A stretch of 64,000 nt of DNA from Ampelocalamus luodianensis (lineage: Eukaryota > Streptophyta > Magnoliopsida > Poales > Poaceae): NCBI GenBank assembly GCA_036346255.1, contig CM070623.1, positions 3,514,407 through 3,578,406 on the forward strand. Direction: 5' to 3'. The translations under genes were made by a program, and so were the position numbers. How positions within the stretch are numbered: the stretch's first letter is position 1; every line of letters begins with the position of its first letter. A model generated the notes under the pieces. That model worked only from the letters and a program-made list of their open reading frames with translations. It was not told the origin of the DNA and did no database searches. Positions 20,049-32,567 of this stretch are shown here, piece after piece.

Positions 20049-23000
20049 TGTCACATCCCCAATTTAATAAAGAGGTTTATTATGCATCTCATTAGCATGC
20101 ATCATGTTTTCAAACTTTTTAATTAAATATTGTACTTGGAAAATCTCAAAATGCACATGTGACATACACTGTAATTTAACCTCCGAACTAAAAACTAAAA
20201 TAAATGCTACTGAAGATCCTCTAGAAATAAATTATTCAAATACTATATTAATAATCATGAATTAATATAATTTTTCCCAAATTTTTGGGACTGGTTTGAG
20301 CCCTATAAAAATTCAAACACAATTTAAAGACTACCTTTATGTTTGAATTTAAATTATACACCTTATATCATAAACAGTAGGGTTCAATAATTTTTATGGA
20401 CACTAGACATACCCAGGAACCCGCATAAATTATTTCAGGATTTTAGGAATTTTATTTCTATTTTTAAGCCCTGGTCAAAGTAGAGGGAACAAATTAAAAT
20501 CTCAGTCAAAATCCTAAACCCTAACAGACCAGTACTATTCTTCGGGTTCGAACCCGACCTGGCGAGCTGACTCGACCGAGACCACTAAATGCACCAACGC
20601 ATGCAGACCTTAGGATCTTGAATCAACGATCCTGATCGCGTACCTCTTCGGCCGTTCTGATCACCTCTATCTAATCCTAGCCGTCCACCCGAGATCCAAC
20701 GGCGTGCGCTGATCCACTTAACTCACATTCGCGCCCACACGTTGAGTCGCTGACACGGTGGGTCCCGCATGTCAGGGTCGTCTCCCACCTCCCGCTTCAG
20801 CTTTAGGCATCCTGTGCCACGCGGCCGAGCTCTTCCGACGCGCTCAGAACGGCGGAGTCCACGCCGTCAATCCGCCGCATCCGTTGGCCAGTCCCGAGCT
20901 ACTCCGTCTCACGCCACCTCCATCTCCGTCATTTCCCGGGCCTAATACCCCCTCGGCACCCCTCTTCTTCCTCACTTCTCCTCTGTTTGACCGAGGAGAG
21001 GGAAGCTCGTACCAGCTCCTGGCTTGGGTAAGCTTCGACCGGGTGATCTCTCTCTTCTCCATGTTCCTCGCCGTTTCCATTTTTACTAAGCTCAGCTCTT
21101 GACTTGCCTTGTAGATCTCGGTTCACCTCCTTGTATTTTCTCTGCTCTGGAGCGTGCACCCGAGGAGCTCACCTTGCCACTTTGGAGTCTGGAAGGTATT
21201 ATCCTCAATCCACCGTGTCACCTTGCGTGCTTTAGGTCACTAATCAAAACCCCTCAACTTATTTCAGGGTTGCACGACAAGACCTTGCGGGATTGAGGAT
21301 TTGCACCATTTTAGGCCGTGACACAACCTTTCCCCTCCCACTTCAATTTGGTAGGCTATTCTTCAATTCTTTGCTCTTGTAGCTTGATCATGAGTTCGTG
21401 AAGCTGCTCCAAGCATTCACTGGTCTTGGTTTTGCTCAGGACCTTCTCTCCTCGCGAAGCCGTATTACCGCCACTCGTCTTCTTCGGCGCCGACGCAGCT
21501 CTGGCATCTCCAAGCTTCCCCGAGCACTCTCCTAGCTCAGGTAGCTTACTCTTAGTCCTTAGGACCTCAGGCACCCGCTGGTTTGCGCTGCGGAGCTCTC
21601 TTTTGTCTTGTACACGTTTGCCGTAATATCGCCGCCGCTTAGCTCCGGCTAGCCGCCGTTATAGGCCGGCTCCGCCGTCGAGACCACTCTCTTTAGGAGC
21701 GTCACACTATTGTGATTCTGTTTATGCCTTTGGCTGGCGCCGCCGTGGCCAGGTTCACCGGCGAACCGCTGGGCAACTGAACGGGAGCGTGTCGTACTCC
21801 GACCGGTACTGTAGCGGGAGTTTACGACAAAGGATGGTCATTAAGACCTAATGATTGGTTTCGCCATTAATTAGCAACACTGATGTTTCGCTTACACGCG
21901 GGCCCCCACGCACAGAAAACGGGGGCATTGAGTTTACAGCCGCAGTGCCTGACAGGTGGGACCAGCGGCGTAAGTACCGTGCACCATGCGCGTGTGTGCA
22001 TGGACCTAGTCCCGTGGACCCAGTCTCTGACAGTGGGACCCACAGGTCAGAACGCGTTTAAATCAGATGTTAACTAGAAAAGGCACTGTTTCTGGGCCCG
22101 CTGGTCAGCGACCGCGGCTAGGCTAGCCCTCGGTAGGAAAAGTTGCAAATACTTTATAAAATTCAAAATCACTTAATTGCACACTGAAAAATATGTATAA
22201 CTTTGAAAATGCATAACTAATTCATTTTTACTCCAAAATGAGTGAAACCACTTTTGATAATTTTTATTTTTAATGAACTTTATATTAAAATTGGTTTCAA
22301 ACATGTCTCTATAACAGAGAGCAATATTTTGGAAAATGAGCTATTAACACTATTATCCTTACAAAAGAAAATGATGATAACTTTAGAAATTCATAACTAA
22401 ATCATGAAAACTCCAAATTAAGCAAACTCAACTATTTTGAACTCATGATAATATTGTCTATTTATCCATGTAATCCTTGTACCCGCCACTGCCCTACAAA
22501 TTTTCACTTCATAATTAAATTACTCAAAATGGACATATCGAAAACTGAAATTCAAACCATTATAACTTTCACACCCTAAATCAAAATGGAATAATTCTTT
22601 CACAAAAAATCATCTAAAATCATGACTTAGCTACTGTAGGAAAATCATGCATTTTTGAGCATTTTGATTTTTGGGGTATTTCTCGGTGTTTATTCGGTAT
22701 TTGCAATTATATAGATTCCGAGCTTATTGATATCGACTCCTACGCCACCGAGAGTGAGCAACTACTTTTCCAGCAAGGCAAGCATCCTTTGAACTTTCTC
22801 TTTGCATCATATTTGATCCCAGTTTTGTTAGGATAGATGCAATGATAATTTCTGGCATGATTATTTTGCTAATGTCGCTATTTTTGTGATGAATAGTTAG
22901 ACACGTCCTATTATGTTATCATTGTTGCTATCCATGAATTATTCCTGTACTGAAATGCTTAAGATAGGATGTATGGATTTATATGGTTCGAGCCTACTTA

Positions 23001-24590
23001 GCCATGCAAGTCTAGAACCGGTAGTTTGATTGTCGGGAATAACCCGACAATTAGGGGATAAACACAACCCTCTTTATATACTTTTGTTTCAGATCTTCGT
23101 ATCTGTTTTATGAGTCAAATTTTGTCATTTTAAATGAGCTTTTGGTCTGGACAAGTGTTGGTTAGTGATGGTGCTTCTTGCACGAGCTTTGGGTAAGTGG
23201 TTGACTTGTCTGGACAATTAAGGACCGAACTTTGGGTTGTTGCAATTCAAGTAAAACTCGTGCTATCACACGCGGTATATGGGTGCCGTATGGTTAAGTA
23301 GGGGGAAGGTTTTGTTGCGTTGAGTCCCACGGTGGTGAAATTGTAAGGGCATGGGACCGTGAAATCCCGTGTTCCTTTTGGGCCGATATGATGGGGGCGT
23401 TAACGTCTTGTGTTTCCTAGGAGGTAGGATGGAGACGTTGACGTCTTGTGTTTCCTAGGAGCCCTGGGTTGAGGGACTTAGCTCAATGGGATTTTCTTGC
23501 TAAAAATGACCATATCTTGATTTACCCGACCAGCATACCATAGGAAGTATGCTATATTCGGAGGCATCTGGAGGCTTACGGGCTAATCAAGTCATGTGGG
23601 AAAGTAGTACACCCCTGCAGGGTATAATCTATTCGAATAGCCGTGTCCACGGTTATGGACGACCGCTTGAAACCTGTGGCTGCTTATTATTAGACTTGAA
23701 ATTAAAATTGTGGTTATAACTTGGTATCGACATGAATGGGATGTTCATGCTTGTTATTGTATCAAAGTGGACCGCCACTTTGTTTTTGGTATGATTCATT
23801 TGTTATGGAATTGATTACTTATTCACATGCTTTACTTCTACTTCAAATCTGAATTTTAAATGGCACTCGAAAAACTAGCATGTGTAGGTTGTAACTTGTT
23901 GCGTCTCTTTTGCAAAACTAAGCCAATATGAGCCATCCCTTGGAATAGCCTTATGCATGACTAATTTTTATTTGTGTAATACTTGCGACTACTCTTTGTA
24001 CTCAGCCAGATGTTTGCTGGCTTTTACAGGTGAGGACGATACTGAGACTGACGAGCTTGTCGGTGTCGATTTAGGCGACACCGATGAGTAGCGTGCTATC
24101 TTTTAATCCCAGTCGGTTGCCGATGGGTTGTGGGCATACCACTGCTGGTCTTTTGGTTATTTACTCATTTCCGCTGCTACTTTATACTCTTATTTCAATT
24201 TGGCCGGTCGGCCACTTGTATTAGTTGTAAACTTGGAACTATGTTGTATGCCTTTTGCACTATGTTTGTATGAATGTTGTATGGATGTGATCAATGTTGA
24301 ATGAGAGTATGGTTATATTGGTCGCTGATCTTGGGAGCCAATATAAGTCATACTCGCTGTTCATGGGTTCCCATTTAACTCACTAAGTGTCGTGTTTGGC
24401 TTGTTGGAGAACCGACAATCATGCAGTGCTCGCAGAGGAGCGGCGCGCATGATCGTCGGGGCTCTAGTTTACGGTCAAGCCTCTCATTTAGACTGAGTTA
24501 AGTTAGAATTCATTTACCGGAGACCTAGAGTTATGTCTCTAAGACCATGCTTTGTCTCGGTCTTATGGAGATAACTCCAGGGTCCCCACA
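20049..24590 (+). mobile_element. 4.5-kb solo LTR of a Gypsy (Tekay/Del-like) family
   Basis: Begins TGTCACATCCCCAATTTAAT and ends GGGTCCCCACA. The duplication CCACT is exact at 20044-20048 and 24591-24595. Only one LTR copy is present, so recombination between two LTRs removed the coding region. The same family supplies the 3' LTR at 44048-48551, which has matching start, end and internal landmarks on the minus strand. Inside: an AT-rich start, a GC-rich block about 20520-21050, a CCCTGCAGGGTATAATCTATT module near 23610 and the 24000-24100 segment resembling a spliced leader. Open frames here are not genes. Confidence 0.93.
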
Positions 24591-26141
24591 CCACTCTTGT
24601 ATATAAAACAGAGCTCCTTGACCCTCATCTCTCCCTTCACACCCGATCCAATCCTTGCCGCTGCCGCCGCAAGAGCCGCCATCCCGAGCGCCGACTGTGT
24701 CGAACCCGGGAACGAAGGATCCCGAATTCTCTGTGCTTCATACACTAGTCCAGGACAGCTAGCGTACACAGTTGTACAAAAGTGACATGACAATCATATC
24801 ACACATTTATTTAATATAAATAAGAGTTTATTACAGAATTGGGCTCAAGGCCAAATAAAATAACACAGCGGAAACAAATAAGTGGTAGGCCACAAGATGC
24901 GCCACAGGCAATCGTCTGGGGGTGTAGGCCTAAACGTCTGGATCCTCACCGTCTTGATAAAATTCTTCTCCTGAATAAATATTATTCAGCAAGAGTAAGC
25001 ACAACTTCCATGTTCGCAAGTCACACCCAATAAAAGAATATGATGCATGCATATGTAAACAAAGTGAGGCTAATAGGGTTCTTTTTGCATGAAGCAGCAG
25101 TTTCAGTTTTAAATACTCATACTAAGTTCCAAAACAATTGTTATTCTATAATTAAAATTAACTTTTTAAATTGACAGTTTTATAGTGGATAACCTCCAAG
25201 AATGAATGGTGAAGGATACCCTCCTATCACAAGGCTCACCGCCCAATTTACCACAAGGATTTACCATCCTAAAATCATTTTAAAACTAAAAACAAAGTCT
25301 AACGTGGAGTGGCTTTGCTCAGCATGTCTATGACCGTGGACACGGCTATTCGGATAGTTTTCTACTCTACAGAGTGTGTACAGCTTTACCCACAAGTGAT
25401 AATCATCTTATAATGTCAGATATGACACGCTTCCAAAGGTGTGCGACTAAGTGATTATCATGAGGCTTTTACAATGTTCTACCCCAAAGTTGATATGCCT
25501 GCTAAGGTTTCGCCACCCTCTGAAAGCCCCGTCTTGCGCCAAGTGGGACTACTCTCTAACCAGCACCCACACAACAACATGGCATAAACTACAATGAGGT
25601 ATTACAAATTAATAAGCCTAATCTGTCCCATTCCAAACATGTGGTGGTATGGTGGAACGTAGCAAAATACGCTCGAAGACCGGTCCTTAACTGACTTGGG
25701 CAACATTCCACCACCCTGGACTTGATCATAGAAATTAATCGATCCTGTGCATCGACTTGCACCATTGTAAATCCATTATGCCCAAGTCTAAACCATTTTA
25801 TTTTATTTCTCAAGTAAATTCATTTTATAAACTTTCCATGGTAAGACAATACCATAGACTCAATTTAAATCAAATTTGAATACTTTGGCTAAACTCCCCA
25901 AAATTCAAGATTTTGGTCTAAGCATTGTCTAAGCATATATTTATTTTCAAATTTTATTTTGACTATGGTAACAAGGAAATGATAATCCAAACATCAACAT
26001 TGGCTATACCAAGGGATTGGAATAACTAGGAATTGTAAAACATGAATTTAAAATAATTGAATAGAGTTATGCATGCAATAGTAATTTAAAACAAAATTAA
26101 ATAACTTAAAGTAGTGGGATCAACATGATCAATGGTATAAC

Positions 26142-27731
26142 TGTTGGTGATATGCCCTAGAGGTAGTCATGGAGATGATTGTATCACGTCTATGTTTATG
26201 ATTTTTTGAATAAATGTTATTCTGTTCCTTGAATGAATCGTTAGTTCTGAAGATCAATGAGTATGTGACTTGTTGGTGAAACTCTTCGACTTGTATGATG
26301 TCGTTCTAAAAGTATCCCTGGTCGAATGTCACTGATCGGAACACTAGTGACTCTACGACCAGTACATGTATTGATTGATGATCATGTTTCACCGGTCATG
26401 GATATAGGGATATCGAATCGATAATGTGAACACATGTTAGAGAACATGGGGTTGGATTGACCCACCTTGAGACACTATTGAGATTGTTATGATCCTGTGT
26501 GTCATTAGTTGGTCTCAAGCAATGATGATGTATAATCCTTAGACTTGAGATCAGCATGGTTCCCTACATGTGTAATAGCACTCTTAGGGGTTGCCAAACG
26601 CTACTCGTAACTGAGTAGTTATAAAGATAGCTTTCGGGTATGCTATGAAACATGCGAGGGATGTGGTGGTCGGATATGGATTTGCCCTCCTAACATAACA
26701 GAGAGATGTCTTTGGGCCTCAAGTAGTCGGATAAAGAAAGTGCATGGCCATGCCACCAGTGGTCGAAGTGTTCGACCATGTAAGGTTATCCGACAACTCG
26801 ATCGAGAAAGTATTGAACAGTCCATGGATGACACATTATCTCACCGGAGTTCAAACCGGACATCGTGAGGCAAAGGAAAATACTAGAGTAAGTCGCTTAG
26901 TTCGATCGACTCCGGACAAGTCGTATGGTGATACGAGCAAGTCGTAGACTAATCGAGCGAAATCACGAGTGGTCGAAACACAGTCGTAAGGAGTTACTGA
27001 ACTGGTCGTGACTGAAAGTCGAATCTAGTCGTATAAAGATAAGACCTGGTCGTAAGTGATGAGGACCTAGTCGTAGATCATATTGCATTAAGGTTCGTCC
27101 GATATAATTTGTGTGTATTCGGGAATCGTTATGTCCTGCTAGGGACCGCTACGACTCGTGGTCGGAAAGGTTTTACGAGTCACAACCGATTACACATAAA
27201 CCTAACGGGTCACACACTTAATGGGATGGAACAAACCAGTACGAATACGATTCGTTAAATGTGTTCGGATAGGATCCGACACGGGGCACTATATGAGGAG
27301 ATGCTTGAGGCTAGTTTATGAGGACGAGAGAGACACGTGAGTTTTCCACCGAAACCCTAGCCGCCATCTTCTTAAGAGAGCCTTCCCGTGCGACTTGGTG
27401 CTAGCACACCGGCGCACGGTTGTTCCTTTTCTGGACGTGTGGATACCGTAGAGGCGTTACTGCGGTCGCTGTTGCGCTGAGGACGATCTACGAGCTTCAC
27501 AAGGATCTGCAGAGGCTACTAGAGGAGACGATCGACTGCGAGGACGTTGGACGATCATCTACGACCACTACATTGGCGCGTTCATCGTCGGACTAGGCTA
27601 CTCCGACTCTACTTACGCTGCACTGCGTGTCTGGTGGTAATGATCTGTGATCATCTATCTTGCTTGGCATCCTGGTTTACGTGGTAGAAAATTTTGATTG
27701 TTGCTAGCGTAGCCTACCCGTTTCACCTACA
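26142..27731 (+). mobile_element. Copia solo LTR, BARE/Angela-like
   Basis: 1590 bp starting TGTTGGTGATATGCCCTAG, close to the known start of BARE/Angela LTRs, and ending TTTCACCTACA. The exact duplication ATAAC is at 26137-26141 and 27732-27736. No internal region is left. A stretch at about 26840-27080 is dense in GTCGTA/GTCGAA motifs. Confidence 0.92.
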
Positions 27732-28226
27732 ATAACTTGCCTTGCTCAAAGTGCTGATAAACTAACTCTTCAGAAGGGTCGAGTTCTCCGAAGTCGTCGA
27801 AATTTATACGCGAAAATACGACAAATTCAAATACGAAAAATTCAAATATTACTCAAATAAATTCAAATGTCAATTCAAAATAACTCCAAATCAAATAATT
27901 TTAGTTTAGTTAGCTAGATCTTGAATTTATATAAATTTAGAAATTTGAATCAACTAAATCGGAGTTCGTATGAAGAAATACAAGCTCCTGGAAGTTTAAA
28001 TCTAAAGAAAATCTTAATTTCAGATTTTATTGAATTTCCCGAATTATTTTTCTAAAGGAAATTCGGTTTATTGCGCATGCTGGCATCGGCACTCGAAAAA
28101 TCAATTTCTGGCCGAATTCCTTTTCTAAAGGAAAAGATTTTCTCTCTATGACATGTGGGCCCCTAGTCAATGGACTAGGTCCACGACTCGTCAACAGCTC
28201 ACGGTGGACTCGGCTGGCGCAAAATG

Positions 28227-31200
28227 TGTAACATCCCAAAGTGTTGTTACCAAAATAAAATAAAATAAAGTTATTATTCTAATTAGATTTTCTCGGAATT
28301 TGCCAGAGTTTGATTGCCTTATTTGAATCTCTAAAATTTTGAAAGTCAAATTTAAAATTTATTTGAAGTTATTGAAGTTTTATTGGATTTAAATTGAAAA
28401 ATAAAAATTTACTTAATTTCTAGAATTTTTTGAGTTTTTAAAAGCTTTTTCCTAAGTATTTTCAAGCCAAAATAATTTATTTGCAAAATTAATAGCCAAT
28501 TATGAATTGGAACTATTTTATTTAAGTCCAAAATAACTCTAGGAATTTCTGTGAATTTTTCTATAATTTTTTGATGTATTTTACTATTTTCTAAAAGCCT
28601 TTTTGAATTAACTAGATTAATTAAATTGTAAAAGCATTTGAAATTCTCAAAACCTCTTTGGGCTGAAATCTCTCCCGGCCCACTCCTTCCACGCGCACCG
28701 CCGGCCCACCAGCTCAACTCGGCCCGCCCGCTTCTCTCTCACCGCCCCGACCCCACCCGCCAGCCTCCGCTTCCGCCGCTGCCAGGTGGTCCCGCCGCAC
28801 CCTTCTTCCTCGCGCCACGCCCGACCGCCATTAACACGCCGCGAGCTCCATCAATGCCGCCCTTTTCACTTCCTTTCTTCACGCGGAGGTGCGCATTAAA
28901 ATGCCCACGTCTCGCCGCCTCCACTCCGCCCATGATCTCCTTTCTTCGCGTCGGTTTTGCCGTTTTCACCCGCGAGTACTAACCGCCGCCGCCGCACCCG
29001 CGCACACGACCTCCACCTCTCGGCTCCCTCCGACTCCTACAAGTAGCGCCCCAGCTCCGCCTCTTCTCGCTGAACCCGATGCCTCCATTCACTTCTTCCC
29101 TTTCCCTCTCTATCGGCGGATTTCGCATTCCCTCGCCGCCGACCGCGAGTTCGTTCTCCTCCGATTCCGGCGCCGACATTGCCTCCTCGCCGTCGCCGTC
29201 TGCACCAAAGGCATCGCCCACTCACCGCCGACCCCGTGCGCACCTCCTTGCCACTGGAGCACCGCCGGAGCTCCTTCGCCGCCGCGAGCCGAAGTTCGCC
29301 GCCGCAAATCATCCTCGCCGCCGGCCTTTCCCCGTCGCTCTCTCACCGAAGAGGTAAGCCCTAGGATCCCCTCATCGCCCTCGTGCTATTGGTACCACTC
29401 ACCATCGCCGCCGTGCCTCCAGTCGTCGGCAACCATCGGGGATGGAGCGCCACCACCCGCCGGCGTCCACGTCGTCGCCACCTCACCGCCACCGCGATGC
29501 CACGCAAGCGCCAACTCAGCACAACTACCGATGTGGCTAAGCCACATCACCCCACCGTGCCAGCATCTCATCCGTGCACTGTTCCATGAGCCGAGTCCGC
29601 GGTGGACTATGGACCAACCATGGACCTAGTCTTTGACTAGAGGGCCCACATGTCAGAGAAAGAAAACATTTCCTTTAGGAAAATAATTCGGCTGGGAAAA
29701 TCATTTTCCCTCGCTGACGTCATGCTTGCGCAATAATTAGATTTTCCTTTAGAAAAATAATTCAAGAAATTCAATAAAATCTGAAAATTAGGTTTTATTT
29801 AGATTTAGAACTTCCTGGTTCGTTTCTCCTCATACGAACTCCGATTTCGTCCATTCAAATTTCTATATTCCTATAAAAACAAGATCTAGCCATCTAAACC
29901 AAAATCATTTGATTTTGGGTTCATTTGACCTGCAATTCCTTTAAACCCTAGCTTATCATTCCATGTAATTTCAATCTTCTAAAATTCATATCTTTTGCTC
30001 CCGAACTCCGTTTTAGTCCATTCAAGTTTGTAAATTCATATAAAATTATTATCTAGCTAACTAAAGTAAAATATTTCTATTTGGAGTTAATTTGATCTGT
30101 CCTTTTGAATTTATTTGAATTTGAGTTGAATTTGTCGTATTTTCACGATTAGATTTCGACGACTTCGGAGAATCAGATTTCGACACTGACTGAAGAGCAA
30201 CATAAGAGGATTGATTTTGACTGTGTGATCATCGTGATCGTACACTTGCACTACCTGAAGATAGTACTTGTGAGTACTATGTGACCTGTTAAGAAAAACA
30301 ATGTCACCTCAACACCAGACGTTCTGTGAAGGTGATCTGTTAAGAAAAACAACATCACCTCAATATCAGGTGATCTGCATCACCTCATGAAGCGAGGCAA
30401 GTTATACCCTTGATCATATTCATCCTACTATTTTAAATTATTTATATTCTGTTTTAAATTATTACTACATGCTTATTTATATCAGTATCTTAAATTCCTG
30501 TTTTAAATATATAGTTATGCCTAAAATCCTTTGTATGGCCAATGTTGATATTGAATCAAACACATTGTCACCCTAGATCAAACCTGGATGATACGATAGT
30601 ATGAACTAGGATCATTTAAACGTATTGCTTAGCCATGCTTTTAGACCAAACTTTTTTGTTGAATTTCAGCCATCAATCAATTATTGATTAAAATGTACCC
30701 TTGGCATCTGTGTCATGGGAGTGTCAAATGATGGGAGTTTTACAAATGACTTGGAAAATAAAATAAAATGATGGTTTGGACTTGGGTTTTATTGGAAATG
30801 GATGATTTGGCATGATGGTGCGATTCATGGGCGGGCGGGCTAAATAATTTGTAATGTTAGGGTTTGTGCTATGTTGTTGGTATGGGCGTTGGTGGACATT
30901 AGACCCATCTGGCGCAGAGGGCTTAGGAGGATGGCGATCCAATGGTAGCGAAACCTTAGCGGGCATAAATACATTAAGACAGAACATTGTAAAGGCCTCG
31001 ACACGTGCTCTAGACCGCTTACAGAAGGTAGTGAGCGGTGGCATAGATATATCTTTGGACAAACTAGAGAAGTCTTGTCATGTGGGTAAAGGCGTACAAC
31101 CTCTGCGAGTGTAAAACTCTTGAATAGCCGTGTCATGGTTATGGACATGCTAGCGAACTACTCAAAGTTAGACTATGATTTTGTGAGAAAAGACTTCTTC

Positions 31201-31779
31201 AAAACTGGTTTATCCAATTGGGAATTAGGCAAACGACCATGTGATTGGAGGATATCCTTCACCATTCATGTGTGAGCGTTATCGACTATAAAATTGAGAA
31301 TTTTATAAACTTTAGTTATAGAATAAGCGCTTTGGAATCTAGTACCAGTATTTAAAGAAAATGCTGCTTTATGCAAATAACTTTATAAGCCATCCTTTGT
31401 TACATCCATATATGCATGTTATTCTGTTATTTGACGGGTGTAACTTGCGAGCACGGAAGTTGTGCTCATTCTTGCTTATGCAAACAAATTTCAGAGGAGA
31501 AGGACTTTGCTACCGATGTAGATCTCGACGACTAGGCCGCTTCCCTAGTCGATTGCCTGTGGCAGATTAACTGGACCCTACTACTTCTTCATCTTCCGCT
31601 GTGTTTATTTTATTGTGGGCCTGTAAGCCTCTTTTGTAATCAACACTGTCATTATTTATTAATAAAGTTGTGATGTGAATTTGTTATCATTTTGTTTACT
31701 GTGTGAACTAGCCACTGATCATGGGACTAGTTCAGTTATGCACAAAGGGTCTGGGAGTATTAATTCCCTGGTTCTGACA
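28227..31779 (+). repeat. 5' LTR of the LARD
   Basis: Begins TGTAACATCCCAAAG and ends TTCCCTGGTTCTGACA. It contains a GC-rich island at 28660-29640 with promoter-like and exon-like features, including GAAGAGGTAAGCCC, which looks like a splice donor. Near 30725-30850 it is shortened and scrambled relative to the 3' copy. Confidence 0.95.
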
Positions 31780-31782
31780 AGG

Positions 31783-31795
31783 TGGTATCAGAGCC
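31783..31795 (+). other. Primer binding site of the LARD
   Basis: TGGTATCAGAGCC, complementary to initiator tRNA-Met, lies 3 bp inside the 5' LTR. Confidence 0.95.
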
Positions 31796-32550
31796 ATATC
31801 GACTGTAGGTCGTGACCTAGTTAGAATGGTCGTTAGTAGAATACTTCAAAACTTATTTTATAACAAGAAAAAGAATAATTTGTTCTCTCCTCATCCTGGT
31901 CATCTATCTGTAGCTTCTTCAGAGCAATTCTTTCTTACCTAATCATTTCTTCACCATTTTATAAGTTAAATGGATCCTCTCTCCCTCGGAAATTTCTATA
32001 GGTGGTCAACACGTTTCTTAACCCTTACGTTCAAGACTACAAGACATGGAGCCATCGAGAAAGTATCGTCGTCTGCACCATCCAAGGACAACGGACAAGA
32101 TATACCGAAGATCGTTTTGTCAGCAAAGCCATATAGTTTAAATGTGCCAAGACTCATTCTGTGTATTGAGTCGTTTCACCAGCTTACGGGTATCGATCGA
32201 GTAGAAGTTGTATTGTTTCTTAACTTGTATCGTATGTTTTCTTTTGGTACGTCGTATGTAGATCTTTTGATCTTGTGTACAACGTTTGCTTTAAAGGGGT
32301 GGACTTCTCATCTCATAGCTCTCTATCTTTCTCATCCTTTGCTTTTGCCTCTTCTCTAACAATCCTTTGGAAAACCTAACCTTTCAATGTACAATGGAGA
32401 TGAAGGACGAATCGACACTTCAAAAATTTGGACAACTCAAAATCCCTGGATGAAAAAGCCAACTTAAAGATAGACTCTATCTCTCAATTCATTTATCCTT
32501 TGTTCGTCTTCTTTCTCTCTAGCCTCTCCGAATCTCGGGGACGAGATTCC
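31796..32550 (+). other. Internal region of the LARD
   Basis: About 750 bp without recognisable gag or pol. One open frame (31970-32359, 129 codons) starts ATGGATCCTCTC. It is rich in Leu and Ser and matches no family I know. I regard it as unsupported. Confidence 0.6.
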
Positions 32551-32567
32551 TTTTAAGGGGGGTAGTT
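32551..32567 (+). other. Polypurine tract of the LARD
   Basis: TTTTAAGGGGGGTAGTT directly precedes the 3' LTR. Confidence 0.85.

Noticed and set aside
28889..29629. 246-codon frame in the LARD LTR and its partner at 33250
   Set aside because: Present in both LTRs but differently broken, low-complexity Pro/Ser/Arg/His composition, overlapping frames on both strands; a GC-island effect.
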